Shown here: piece by piece, positions 35,958-44,745 of the stretch | Layout of the letters: each line of letters opens with the position of its first letter | Numbering within the stretch: position 1 is the stretch's first letter | NCBI RefSeq assembly: GCF_004119455.1 | Contig: NZ_NRQT01000002.1 | Span: forward strand, 7,501 to 71,500 | Reading direction: 5' to 3' | DNA: 64,000 bases | Origin: Chryseobacterium sp. CH25 | Lineage (GTDB): Bacteria > Bacteroidota > Bacteroidia > Flavobacteriales > Weeksellaceae | Translations under genes and position numbers: made by a program | Notes under the pieces: model-generated | Database searches by the model: none | What the model was told of the DNA's origin: nothing | The model's input: the letters and a program-made list of their open reading frames with translations, nothing else

Positions 35958-37238
35958 ATGAAAAAACTATTCATAATATTCGCTCTTGCTTTTTCCCATT
36001 TCTTTAATGTATATGGACAAAAAGATAAATTTGATCAGCTATTTGACAAATATCAGGAAGTAGAAGGAGTAACCTCTATTAAAATTGCTAAACCTATGTT
36101 CGGGATGCTCAGCAGTCTTAATATTGATGATTCTCAGCTGGATCAGATCAAACCGTTATTGTCAAAAATCAACGGACTTAAGATTCTGATTACAGAAAAT
36201 CCGGAAAAAGGAAATACTGCTGAGGGACGTAAAATTCAAACCAATATGTCTCAGCTGAGTAAAGATATCTCCTCTTATTTAAAGAATCTGAACTATAATG
36301 AGATCATGTCTGTAAATAATGCAGGAGCTAAAGTGAAATTCCTTTCTGCGGAAGCTAAAAATGGTATTTTGGATGATCTGCTGCTAAGCATCGATGGTGG
36401 AAGCGGAGAAAGTATATTTGTTATGCTTGATGGGAAATTGTCTATGGATGATGTAAGTAAGATTATTAACTCCAGTGAGACTAAAAAAAGCCCAATTTCC
36501 AATACAAGAAGTAATGTAACTTCAAATAGTAATTCATCTTACCTTAATGGTGAAGCCAGAAATGTAGGAGAGTTTTCAGGAATTCAGGTAAGTACAGGGG
36601 TAAACGTAATTTTTAAACAGGAAAAACCAACCAGTGTAAAAGTGATTGCTGATTCAGACAAATTAGAATACATTATTACTAAGGTAGAAAATGGAGTTTT
36701 GAAAATTTATATTGATAACAAAGGAGTAAGAAATCTGAGATTTAAAAACCTAAGCGTGAATGTATCTTCTCCAAGAATGGAAAGTGTTGAGGCATCATCA
36801 GGTTCAAATCTTACAATTGTAAATTCTATTCAGGAAAAAGATATGAGAATTGATGCATCATCAGGATCTAATATTACCGGAGATTTCAAAATTTCAAATA
36901 CAGCTAATATTTCTGTCTCTTCAGGATCAAATATCAGAGCAGGTATCACAGCTGGAAATATTGGAATTAAAAGTTCAAGCGGTTCTAATATCAGTCTGAG
37001 TGGAAAAGCAGATTCCGGAACGATTGATATCAGTAGCGGAGCATTATGCAAAGCAGATGATCTGAAGTTCACCTATCTTGAAACGGAAGCAACTTCAGGA
37101 GGTAACCTTACCGTAAATGTTTCAGATAAACTTAAAGTGAGAGCGTCTTCGGGAGGATCTGTTAGATATAAAGGCAGACCGGAAATAGATGCCAACATCA
37201 GCAAGACATCAGGAGGATTGCTAAGACCAATGGACTAA
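35958..37238 (+). CDS. Exported protein with DUF4252 and DUF2807 (head GIN) domains
   Basis: A 426-residue protein with signal peptide MKKLFIIFALAFSHFFNVYGQ. The N-terminal part (about 22-175) has the DUF4252 pattern: KFDQLFDKYQEVEGVTSIKI, LSKINGLKILITENPEKG and GKLSMDDVSKIIN. The rest (about 195-426) is DUF2807, starting RNVGEFSGIQVSTGVNVIF and continuing with at least four SSGSN repeats about 20 residues apart, which should build a beta-helix. The function of both domains is unknown, though DUF2807 is seen in putative adhesins. It follows the sigma/anti-sigma pair by 47 bases and precedes another DUF4252 gene by 12, so it is likely under the same control. Confidence 0.88.
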   Translation: MKKLFIIFALAFSHFFNVYGQKDKFDQLFDKYQEVEGVTSIKIAKPMFGMLSSLNIDDSQLDQIKPLLSKINGLKILITENPEKGNTAEGRKIQTNMSQLSKDISSYLKNLNYNEIMSVNNAGAKVKFLSAEAKNGILDDLLLSIDGGSGESIFVMLDGKLSMDDVSKIINSSETKKSPISNTRSNVTSNSNSSYLNGEARNVGEFSGIQVSTGVNVIFKQEKPTSVKVIADSDKLEYIITKVENGVLKIYIDNKGVRNLRFKNLSVNVSSPRMESVEASSGSNLTIVNSIQEKDMRIDASSGSNITGDFKISNTANISVSSGSNIRAGITAGNIGIKSSSGSNISLSGKADSGTIDISSGALCKADDLKFTYLETEATSGGNLTVNVSDKLKVRASSGGSVRYKGRPEIDANISKTSGGLLRPMD

Positions 37239-37250
37239 AAAATAATCACC

Positions 37251-37751
37251 ATGAAAACACTCAGAATTATTTTCTTTTCCCTTCTGGTAGTAGGTGCCCT
37301 TCAGTCCTGTATTGTTTCTGAAAAACCTAATATGGACTTTTTTTCAGACTCCGGATATAATTTTAAGGATGCCAAGTTTACAAGTTTTAATGTACCGTTA
37401 TTGTTGGCAAAGCCATATATAAAGAAGGCTTTAAGAGAAGACGGAGAAAGTGAAGAACTTATCAGCCTTATCAAAAAGGTTTCCAAAATAAAGGTTCTTA
37501 CCGTAGAAAACGGAAGCAAAGAAATGCTGAATGATTATGCTAAGTTTCTGAATAAGAATAATTATGAAGACTGGGCTACCATCAAACACAACGGAGAAAA
37601 CGTAAATCTGCGGGTAAAGCAAAATGGAGAGACCATTAAGAATATGCTGATAACTGTAAATTCAGATAAAGAGCTAGTTTTTGTAGATGTAAAGGGGAGT
37701 TTTACGCCTGATGATATTTCAAAAATGATTAATGCGGTTTCTGATAAATAA
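37251..37751 (+). CDS. DUF4252 family lipoprotein
   Basis: A 166-residue lipoprotein. The signal is MKTLRIIFFSLLVVGALQSC, with the acylated Cys followed by IVSEKPNMDFF. The mature part shows the DUF4252 pattern (LISLIKKVSKIKVLTVENGSKEML, DKELVFVDVKGSFTPDDISKMIN) and is a shorter relative of the first half of the 35958-37238 product. The function is unknown. It is the fourth gene of the ECF cluster, with a 12-base gap to the one before. Confidence 0.9.
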   Translation: MKTLRIIFFSLLVVGALQSCIVSEKPNMDFFSDSGYNFKDAKFTSFNVPLLLAKPYIKKALREDGESEELISLIKKVSKIKVLTVENGSKEMLNDYAKFLNKNNYEDWATIKHNGENVNLRVKQNGETIKNMLITVNSDKELVFVDVKGSFTPDDISKMINAVSDK

Positions 37752-37777
37752 TTAGATTTCAATTTAAAAATCTTCAT

Positions 37778-38482
37778 ATGGAAAAGCTGATCAAAGAAGT
37801 TCGTATTTTGAAAATATATGCAGCTTCGCTTACTGTAGTTTGTATTTTGCTTTTTATATTGGCATTTAAGTCCAATCCTTCTGTTGAACATTTTAAAGAA
37901 ATAGATGTAGAACGTATTAATATTGTTGAAAAAGACGGAACATTGAAAATGGTTATCAGCAATAAAGAACGTCAGCATCCGGGAATGGTGAATCATAAAA
38001 ATATGAAGCAGAGAGAACGGGATGCCGGGCTGATTTTCTTTAATTCATTAGGAGACGAATGTGGAGGACTTGTATATGATGCTAATGAAAAAGAATCCGG
38101 GATGGTGTATTCCGTAGATCAGAGAAATACCGATCAGATTATGCAGCTGCAGTATCTTGAACAGGCTGGAAAAGATAAAAAAAGAGTCTATGGTTTAAAA
38201 CTCTGGGATCGCCCTGATAATTTTCCATTAGAGGATATCATTAAGTTTGAAGACTCTCTGAAAAAAATGAATGACCCTGTTGCAAGTAAAAAAGCCTATG
38301 CAATGCTTAGAGAACAGGGCAAATTAACGAATGAACGATTCTTTGCAGGAAAAACAGCAGATGGAGATGTAGGTGTTTTTATTCGTGACACCAAAGGAAA
38401 AGTGAGATTAAAACTGTATATAGATAAAAATAACCAAACCCATATTGAAAATCTGGATGAGAATGGAAATGTGGTGAAATAG
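37778..38482 (+). CDS. Membrane-anchored protein of unknown function, Bacteroidota type
   Basis: A 234-residue protein with one N-terminal transmembrane helix (about 11-31, LKIYAASLTVVCILLFILAF). The extracytoplasmic part has the conserved-looking block VERINIVEKDGTLKMVISNK, then GLIFFNSLGDECGGLVYD and a C-terminal RFFAGKTADGDVGVFIRDTKG. I recall similar hypothetical proteins in Bacteroidota but no named domain. It closes the ECF/DUF4252 cluster (26-base gap), with a hairpin after the gene. Confidence 0.75.
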   Translation: MEKLIKEVRILKIYAASLTVVCILLFILAFKSNPSVEHFKEIDVERINIVEKDGTLKMVISNKERQHPGMVNHKNMKQRERDAGLIFFNSLGDECGGLVYDANEKESGMVYSVDQRNTDQIMQLQYLEQAGKDKKRVYGLKLWDRPDNFPLEDIIKFEDSLKKMNDPVASKKAYAMLREQGKLTNERFFAGKTADGDVGVFIRDTKGKVRLKLYIDKNNQTHIENLDENGNVVK

Positions 38483-38548
38483 GCTTTATTATTCAAAATA
38501 TTGATATCAGACAAGTAGTTTCGGACATACTAAATTTATTTTGTGAAG

Positions 38549-38579
38549 GAAAACCGTTCTTAAAAAGGGCGGTTTTTCG
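38549..38579 (+). terminator. Intrinsic terminator, imperfect
   Basis: AAAACCG and CGGTTTTT flank an A-rich loop with extra TTC/GGG pairing. It ends the ECF/DUF4252 unit. Confidence 0.65.
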
Positions 38580-38649
38580 ATTTAACTTATTGATTATTAA
38601 TTTTTATTTAAACTATTAAAAATGATTTTCATATGTCGTAAAAATAACC

Positions 38650-38657
38650 TAATTTTG
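38650..38657 (+). promoter_or_regulatory. Probable -7 promoter element of guaB
   Basis: TAATTTTG lies 14 bases before the ATG at 38672 and fits TAnnTTTG. No good TTG -33 box was seen. Confidence 0.5.
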
Positions 38658-38671
38658 CAAAGAAAGTAAAG

Positions 38672-40132
38672 ATGTCTATTCATAACAAAATTGTAGAGAC
38701 AGCCATCACTTTCGATGACGTTCTTCTAGTCCCTTCTTATTCAGAAGTTTTACCTAACCAGGTTTCATTAAAATCAAGACTTACCGACAAAATCACGCTG
38801 AATGTTCCGATAGTTTCCGCTGCAATGGACACTGTTACAGAGGCAGATTTGGCAATTGCATTGGCAAGAGTTGGAGGTTTAGGCTTTATCCACAAAAACA
38901 TGACAATTGCTGAGCAGGCAGCACAGGTAAACCGTGTGAAACGTTCCGAAAACGGAATGATCTCTGATCCTGTAACGCTTTCAAAAGATCATACTTTAGG
39001 TGAAGCTAGAGAATTAATGGCTAAATATAAAATATCTGGCCTTCCAGTGGTTGATGCAAATAATGTATTAATCGGAATTATCACAAACAGAGACGTAAAA
39101 TATCAGGAAAACCTTGAGGTAAAGGTTGAAGAGATCATGACTAAAGATAACCTGATCACTTCTGATAAAAATACCAATCTTGAGAAAGCAAAAGAAATTC
39201 TTCTTAAAAATAGAGTTGAAAAACTTCCTATTGTAGATGCTGAAAACAAATTGGTTGGTTTAATTACCATTAAAGATATTGATAATCAGCTTGAATATCC
39301 AAATGCAAACAAAGATCAAAACGGTAGGTTAATCGTTGGTGCAGGTGTTGGAGTTGGTGAAGATACATTGGAAAGAATCGAAGCTCTTGTAAAAGCAGGA
39401 GTTGATATCATTGGTATTGATTCTGCTCACGGACACTCTATTGGAGTTTTAAATAAGATCAAAGAAATCAGACAAGTATATCCGGATCTGGATATCGTTG
39501 GTGGAAATATCGTGACCGCTGAAGCTGCAAAAGATCTTATTGAAGCTGGTGCAAACGTTCTGAAAGTAGGTGTTGGTCCTGGTTCTATTTGTACAACAAG
39601 AGTAGTTGCTGGAGTTGGAGTTCCTCAATTATCAGCGATCTATAACGTTTACGAATATGCTCAGACTAAAAATATCGCAGTAATTGCAGACGGAGGTATT
39701 AAACTGTCAGGAGATATCGTAAAAGCAATTGCTAGTGGAGCAGGAGCAGTGATGTTAGGATCTCTTTTAGCAGGAACTGATGAAGCTCCGGGTGAAGAAA
39801 TTATTTTCCAAGGTAGAAAATTCAAAACATATCAAGGGATGGGAAGCCTTTCTGCTATGAAGAGAGGTGGAAAAGAAAGATATTTCCAGAGTGAAGCTAA
39901 AAAATTCGTTCCGGAAGGAATTGAAGGAAGAGTTCCAAGTAAAGGTAAATTGGAAGAAGTTATTTTCCAGTTAGTTGGAGGTTTAAGAGCCGGTATGGGA
40001 TACTGTGGAGCTAAAGATATTGAAACTTTACAGAAAGATTCCAAATTGGTAATGATTACAGGAAGCGGATTGAAAGAATCACACCCACATGATGTGATTA
40101 TCACTCAGGAAGCCCCTAACTATTCTTTATAA
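38672..40132 (+). CDS. guaB: Inosine-5'-monophosphate dehydrogenase
   Basis: A 486-residue IMPDH converting IMP to XMP with NAD, the committed step of guanine nucleotide synthesis. Seen: [19 protein letters not shown] at the N-terminus, two CBS domains (about 95-210, [15 protein letters not shown] and [16 protein letters not shown]), a phosphate-binding [10 protein letters not shown], and the catalytic loop [18 protein letters not shown] with the active-site Cys. The flap [10 protein letters not shown] and the C-terminal [12 protein letters not shown] are intact. The length is normal. It has its own promoter and a bidirectional terminator shared with the convergent gene. Confidence 0.97.
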   Translation: MSIHNKIVETAITFDDVLLVPSYSEVLPNQVSLKSRLTDKITLNVPIVSAAMDTVTEADLAIALARVGGLGFIHKNMTIAEQAAQVNRVKRSENGMISDPVTLSKDHTLGEARELMAKYKISGLPVVDANNVLIGIITNRDVKYQENLEVKVEEIMTKDNLITSDKNTNLEKAKEILLKNRVEKLPIVDAENKLVGLITIKDIDNQLEYPNANKDQNGRLIVGAGVGVGEDTLERIEALVKAGVDIIGIDSAHGHSIGVLNKIKEIRQVYPDLDIVGGNIVTAEAAKDLIEAGANVLKVGVGPGSICTTRVVAGVGVPQLSAIYNVYEYAQTKNIAVIADGGIKLSGDIVKAIASGAGAVMLGSLLAGTDEAPGEEIIFQGRKFKTYQGMGSLSAMKRGGKERYFQSEAKKFVPEGIEGRVPSKGKLEEVIFQLVGGLRAGMGYCGAKDIETLQKDSKLVMITGSGLKESHPHDVIITQEAPNYSL

Positions 40133-40149
40133 AGAGTATCCATAACATA

Positions 40150-40186
40150 TAAAAGACTGCCTTATCACAAGGCAGTCTTTTTTTAT
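40150..40186. terminator. Bidirectional intrinsic terminator
   Basis: AAAAGACTGCCTT pairs with AAGGCAGTCTTTT around a four-base loop, with A and T tracts at both ends. It separates guaB from the convergent T9SS-cargo gene. Confidence 0.88.
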
Positions 40187-40893
40187 TCAATTGTAAAAAT
40201 TTTCCTTTTATTTTTCATGAATTTAAATTCATGAGATTGTAATCCCCGGGTTGTAATTTTTAATACATAAGCCCCAGGAGTAAGTTCTGAAACATTCACT
40301 TTTGAATCAAATCCTTCAGATTTTATAAGACGGCCGTCAATATTGTAAATCTGCATCATTTTTCCATCATTAATTCCTGAAATTTGAATATAATCCGAAA
40401 CAGGGTTAGGGAAAATCTGAATTCTGCTTTTAGAAACTTCCTGTGTTCCCAGTGCAGGCCCCTGTACATCACCGGTCATTGTAGAATTACCAGCTGTAAG
40501 ATTTCCACTGCAATCCCCGTTTGTTACAGCCGTATTTTCAATCCAGGTTCCGGCATTATTGCCCGGAGGTATAGAAAGAGAATTATTCCCCGTTGAATTA
40601 TAATAAATTAAATAAGGGGTGGTAAAAGTTCCGTTTCCTTCATCCCCAAGAAATTCCCATCTTGTAAGCGCATTATTCCACTGTATTTTAAATTCACAGT
40701 TACCCAATCCGCCGCAAGGCTGCTGATCATTGATTGGGGTTGTTATATAAATGTTTTTATTAAAAGCATCTACTCCTGTTTTGTTGAATGTAAAATTCTG
40801 ATCTTCAAACAGATTATGACATCCGTTAAAAGTAATTGTCTGAGCTGAAGCTGAGCCTGCAAGCACCAGACATAGTAAGTAGAGAAATTTCAT
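40183..40893 (-). CDS. Secreted protein with a type IX secretion C-terminal sorting domain
   Basis: 236 residues from the ATG of MKFLYLLCLVLAGSASAQ, the better signal peptide; a longer reading adds 16 residues. The N-terminal half, after TITFNGCHNLFEDQNFTF, holds a Cys pair-rich region (CGGLGNCEF). The last 75 residues are a TIGR04183-type sorting domain: IQIFPNPVSDYIQISG, then MQIYNIDGRLIKSEGF, VNVSELTPGAYVLKI. The protein is exported by the Sec system and then T9SS. Its end is unusual: such tails normally stop soon after a K-F-[IV]-K-K pattern, but here FKFMKNKRKIFTIE runs on, which one lost A would explain. It is co-transcribed with the tail-collar gene. Confidence 0.85.
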   Translation of the reverse strand: MKFLYLLCLVLAGSASAQTITFNGCHNLFEDQNFTFNKTGVDAFNKNIYITTPINDQQPCGGLGNCEFKIQWNNALTRWEFLGDEGNGTFTTPYLIYYNSTGNNSLSIPPGNNAGTWIENTAVTNGDCSGNLTAGNSTMTGDVQGPALGTQEVSKSRIQIFPNPVSDYIQISGINDGKMMQIYNIDGRLIKSEGFDSKVNVSELTPGAYVLKITTRGLQSHEFKFMKNKRKIFTIE

Positions 40894-40898
40894 AGTTT

Positions 40899-41492
40899 TT
40901 AGTTTTGTGATGGAAATACTCCAGCTAATGCAATAATACATTTCAGAGTAATAAATGGTGGCCTGTTTTCGTGAGCCTGGTTTCCTCCGGTGTTGTTCAG
41001 CATTGTAGCTTTCATAGTAGTGTTTCCTGCCGCGTCAGAATATTCTTTATCCAAAACTTTTGTATTGGCAGGAAGGCTTCCGGTAGGATCATTTTGGTTC
41101 CCGTCGGTAGTTACTGCATTTACGGTGTGGTTGTGGGCAGGCATTTGGGTTACTGTTAAGGTTACGCTCTCAGCTCCGCCAATCTGTCCCATCGTGTAAG
41201 TGGTAGGTCCACCGGGAGCCTGTCCATTGTGTACAAGCATCCTTCCTCTCATATCAGGTAAAGCAAATGTTGTAACACCATTTCCACCATAAGTGGTCCC
41301 TAAAAGAGAAAAAAGAGCTTGATTCTGGGCAATTGACATAATTTGACCATTACATTCTGCCCAGTTTTTTGGGGCGAAAGTATAAGGGACAAAAGCTATT
41401 TGTCCTAAAAAAGGTTCTGATGCCTGAGCTTTTAGCGTAGGAGAAAATACACTGATCATAAGCAGTGTAGATGCATAAAGTAAATTTTTCAT
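40899..41492 (-). CDS. Exported phage tail collar domain protein (MdpB/microcystin-dependent type)
   Basis: A 197-residue protein with an unusual N-terminal signal peptide, MKNLLYASTLLMISVFSPTLKAQA. The mature part carries the tail collar pattern: FLGQIAFVPYTFAPKNWAECNGQ, NQALFSLLGTTYGGNGVTTFALPDMRGR, TYTMGQIGGAESVTLTVTQMPAHNH and NRPPFITLKCIIAL. Relatives usually lack a signal and are found in phage tails or in multi-copy bacterial families of unknown role. Here there are no other phage genes nearby, and it starts a two-gene run with the T9SS cargo 5 bases downstream. It may be an exported glycan- or cell-binding protein. Confidence 0.9.
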   Translation of the reverse strand: MKNLLYASTLLMISVFSPTLKAQASEPFLGQIAFVPYTFAPKNWAECNGQIMSIAQNQALFSLLGTTYGGNGVTTFALPDMRGRMLVHNGQAPGGPTTYTMGQIGGAESVTLTVTQMPAHNHTVNAVTTDGNQNDPTGSLPANTKVLDKEYSDAAGNTTMKATMLNNTGGNQAHENRPPFITLKCIIALAGVFPSQN

Positions 41493-41522
41493 GATAATCG
41501 ATTTTTACTAGTATAAATTTAA

Positions 41523-41556
41523 AAAGAAAAACCTTTCAGATTGAACTAAAAGGTTA
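41523..41556 (-). terminator. Probable terminator of the AAA+/M41 operon
   Basis: On the minus strand, AACCTTT and AAAGGTT enclose a 12-base loop and are followed by TTTCTTTTT. It lies 41 bases beyond the stop at 41598. Confidence 0.5.
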
Positions 41557-41597
41557 GAATTTATTTATGACTTTTACCATTTCTATAGATACATTCT

Positions 41598-43460
41598 CTA
41601 AATAGTAAGTAAGTCATGATAATTGGTAATATGCAGATATCCCTCTTCCTTAATACTTACTTCTAACTGGTGTTTCACTGCAATATCATAGATCTCTTTG
41701 GGTGACATACTTCCTTTTTCGCTAAGGGTTTTGCTCATATGTTTAAGCAGATCAAGATGTAGAATCAGGTCTTCTCTTGTTTTTTGTACAAGCTCCTGCA
41801 TCAGTTTTTCAACTCTTACGTCTGTGATGTGCTGCTGCATGCGGTGAGGATATGCTTCCAGATTATAAGCTGCCTGATAATCTTCTTCAAAGCCATATTT
41901 TCTGATAAAATCAATGGCTAAAATCGTCGCCTGCTCCCTATCATGGCTTCTGCCAATGCTGGCGTGCTGGTCTCCAAAAATAATTTCTTCAGCAATACCA
42001 CCGGCAAGGTAGATTTTGACTCTGTTAAGAAGGCTTTCTTTGGTATCATGAATCTGATGTGGAAAAGTAAAACCGGCTGCATAACTGCTGGCTACCTTAC
42101 TTTTAAGCTGTAGTGGAGCAAAACCCGTGTATAACATATAAGAAACTGCGTGTCCACATTCATGAACACTGATGTTGGCTACAGCATCCTGTTGGTTAGC
42201 CTGTCGTATGCTGTCAATTCTTCCCAGGTAAGGAATCTCTATAATTCTGTTACCAATCTTTCCGGTAATGATCTTTTCATCCTGAAGATAATTGATTTCG
42301 ATATTCTTATCATCATGAATAATAGCTTCAAAAAGGAACTTGCTGAGGTTAGTATCTAGAATATCTACTACGCTGCTGAATACAGGACGAACTCCTTGAA
42401 CGGGAAATACTCCGTTTCTGTAGATAAGCTCATTAATGGGCTTATTTATTTTTAAAGAAACTCCGAACTTCGTTTTCGTACTATGTTTCAGGTTATTGAT
42501 CTCCCTTTGAATCAGTGTATGAAAATCTTCGGTTTTTAATGAAAAATAAATCAGATGAATATTCCCGAATCTGGCCACCTGTTCCGGACGGAATTTTCTG
42601 GCTAAAGCATTTTTAATATCAACTACAGTTATTTTTTTGGTAAATGCATGATAAATATTGGCATCCACATCTGCTTCACTGGTTTCCCTTGACATTTGAA
42701 AAGCTTCATCCAGATTACCACTGATGATGATAAGCATTTTACTGTAATCCACCGGCTCATAGATCTTCTTTTCCTTCTGTTTTTTGCGGATAAGCTTAAT
42801 CATGTCTTCCTCTTTCATATCAATAATGCTCATCACATCATCTTCCATGCTGAGGTATTTCTTTAATTCCTTAGCATCCCATAGGTTCAGATATGGATTT
42901 TCATCCAGTTCTGTTTCTCCGTTCAGCTTTCGTCTGTCATTTTCTTTTTTACGGAAGAGATATGAGAATAAATAATGCTCAAGATCTTCACGTTCTCTCT
43001 TACTCAGACGCCCATCACTTAAAAGCTCCCAAAAATCTGTGAATTTGGTTTGTGGAACGGGTATTCCGTCCGGATCTATGGTATTGAAACGCTGGATTTC
43101 GTCGAAAAGAGCAATGCTGGGCTTCTCATCGCTTAACCCATTACTTTGTAAGATGTCGGAAACACTTTTGCTCCATGATGTTTCATCCGTATTGCTTAAT
43201 TCAATTTCCACAAAACGGTTTTGAAAATCAAGAAAGCGAACCATTTTCCTTACCAGATCTGTTTTTCCCACTCCGGTCATTCCCCATAGGTTGATCACTA
43301 CGGGGCGGGTCAGAATTTCAGGCATCAGATACCAGATCTGGATATATTCCATGATATCATCGATGATCTTATCTATTCCGATAAATTCTTTTTTAAGATA
43401 AGCTTTACAATCGTCCAGCTTTTTCTTTTTCTTCTGGATTTCTTCTTTATCAATAATCAT
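41598..43460 (-). CDS. AAA+ ATPase fused to an FtsH-type M41 metallopeptidase, no transmembrane segment
   Basis: About 620 residues from the ATG at 43460; a GTG at 43475 directly overlaps the previous stop and is a possible alternative. Residues about 25-320 form an AAA+ domain of Clp-like appearance: Walker A GMTGVGKT (60-67), Walker B IALFDEIQ (D120, E121) and sensor-like IIISGNLDEAF. From about 420 on it is an M41 peptidase: HECGHAVSYM (zinc HExxH, 433-437), LAGGIAEEIIFGD and GRSHDREQAT with the third ligand Asp near 507. Zinc ligands and ATP-binding residues are all present. FtsH normally has two N-terminal transmembrane helices and a different AAA domain, and neither is seen here. The gene follows a four-helix DUF4407 protein that may act as the membrane partner. 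This is a plausible ATP-driven protease of unknown target. Confidence 0.88.
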   Translation of the reverse strand: MIIDKEEIQKKKKKLDDCKAYLKKEFIGIDKIIDDIMEYIQIWYLMPEILTRPVVINLWGMTGVGKTDLVRKMVRFLDFQNRFVEIELSNTDETSWSKSVSDILQSNGLSDEKPSIALFDEIQRFNTIDPDGIPVPQTKFTDFWELLSDGRLSKREREDLEHYLFSYLFRKKENDRRKLNGETELDENPYLNLWDAKELKKYLSMEDDVMSIIDMKEEDMIKLIRKKQKEKKIYEPVDYSKMLIIISGNLDEAFQMSRETSEADVDANIYHAFTKKITVVDIKNALARKFRPEQVARFGNIHLIYFSLKTEDFHTLIQREINNLKHSTKTKFGVSLKINKPINELIYRNGVFPVQGVRPVFSSVVDILDTNLSKFLFEAIIHDDKNIEINYLQDEKIITGKIGNRIIEIPYLGRIDSIRQANQQDAVANISVHECGHAVSYMLYTGFAPLQLKSKVASSYAAGFTFPHQIHDTKESLLNRVKIYLAGGIAEEIIFGDQHASIGRSHDREQATILAIDFIRKYGFEEDYQAAYNLEAYPHRMQQHITDVRVEKLMQELVQKTREDLILHLDLLKHMSKTLSEKGSMSPKEIYDIAVKHQLEVSIKEEGYLHITNYHDLLTI

Positions 43461-43474
43461 GGATGAAAAATACA

Positions 43475-44548
43475 CTATTTTTTTAGATTATCCTTGAAAT
43501 CCTCGACTCTGAAATCAGTGAGGGCATTTCCCTTCTCAATTTTTTCCTTGGAATAGAGTCTGAAATCATTTTCAGTTTTTTCTAACAGATAATCATAAGG
43601 TCCCACATGAGAAATCAGTTTCACCAGAACCGGTGAGATTTCAAGACAGATAAATAAGCCCATGATAAAAGTGGCAGCCAGCCCTATGATGGCAGAATTT
43701 TTACCAAGCTCGTCCAAAGCCTGAAGCCGGGCAGCAAAACCGTTAAATTTATCTTCAAAGGTTTCTGTAGATTTTCTTTCGGTTTCCAGGTTGGTATATA
43801 CTTTTGAAATTTCCTGATCCAGATATTCCAGTCTTGGAGCAACCTGTTTCTGATAGTTTTCAAGATCCTGTCTTCGTTGCTCTTTCAATTGCTGTTTACG
43901 CTTGGCATTCGGTCCGAATCCTTCTTTTCCACTGGTTAAGCCGGACTCTTTTCCCAAGATTTCCTTTTCAAGTTCTACAGAAGCTGAATCATATGACTGT
44001 TGATATAGGGCGGTTTTTTCTGCGATTTGTTTCTTTTCCGTTTCAAAAGGTCCGCTTTGTTGAAGAATTCTTCCGGTCATTTCACCCTGAAGCTGTTTTT
44101 TATTCCTTTGAATAATGGTATTCAGTTGTTTATTGACTTCCTTTTCAAAAATTTTAAGCTCTAAAGGTTTAGAGATAATAATTCCTAAAAATGTTGCAAG
44201 GATTAAACGGGGAATAGACATCAGGATCTGATTCCACCATGTTCCGGTTTTTTTGATGGAAGACACAATATATCGGTCGAGGTTAAAGATCATTAATCCC
44301 CACAGAATCCCAAAGCCTACAGCAGCCCAGATATCATCAAAGACGGTATACATGGCATAGCCTGCAGACAAAGTGGCAAATACTGCGGTGAAAAGTACGA
44401 TGCCCCCAATACCGGAAAATTTATTCCATTCACTTGGGGTTTTTCTTAAAATATGAATGTTCCCGCCGGAGCATACCATCAGGAACTTCTGGAACCAGTT
44501 TATTGTATGATTCGTTTGATTTATAGTTTGTTGGTTTGTTTTCATCAT
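43475..44548 (-). CDS. DUF4407 family multi-pass membrane protein with coiled coil
   Basis: About 357 residues from the ATG at 44548 (a second ATG follows at once at 44545). The N-terminus has the DUF4407 motif FLMVCSGGNIHILRKTPSEWNKFSG. Four hydrophobic segments lie at about 43-62, 68-87, 103-122 and 285-308. Between the third and fourth is a long charged segment (about 130-275) with QQSYDSASVELEKEI and LEYLDQEISKVYTNLETER patterns, likely a coiled coil. The function is unknown. It ends at 43475, 14 bases before the AAA+/M41 start or overlapping its GTG, which strongly suggests a two-gene operon and a shared complex. Confidence 0.88.
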   Translation of the reverse strand: MMKTNQQTINQTNHTINWFQKFLMVCSGGNIHILRKTPSEWNKFSGIGGIVLFTAVFATLSAGYAMYTVFDDIWAAVGFGILWGLMIFNLDRYIVSSIKKTGTWWNQILMSIPRLILATFLGIIISKPLELKIFEKEVNKQLNTIIQRNKKQLQGEMTGRILQQSGPFETEKKQIAEKTALYQQSYDSASVELEKEILGKESGLTSGKEGFGPNAKRKQQLKEQRRQDLENYQKQVAPRLEYLDQEISKVYTNLETERKSTETFEDKFNGFAARLQALDELGKNSAIIGLAATFIMGLFICLEISPVLVKLISHVGPYDYLLEKTENDFRLYSKEKIEKGNALTDFRVEDFKDNLKK

Positions 44549-44745
44549 AGAAAATTTATACAAAGGTAGTATTAAAAATCATACCAATGTAAAAGATAGT
44601 ATTATGTTTTACCAAGTAATTTAAACTTTGGCTTTAAATAGGTTGCTGAGATTGTGGTTTTGGCAATTAAAAAAATGCTTAACTTTATTTCTATCGAGTA
44701 TGGTTTTGTATCTGATCAGTTTATTTTCTAGTTTTTTATAGATTT

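Noticed and set aside
40899..41492. Prophage remnant
   Set aside because: Only one tail-collar protein is present and no other phage genes, integrase or att-like repeat lies around it.
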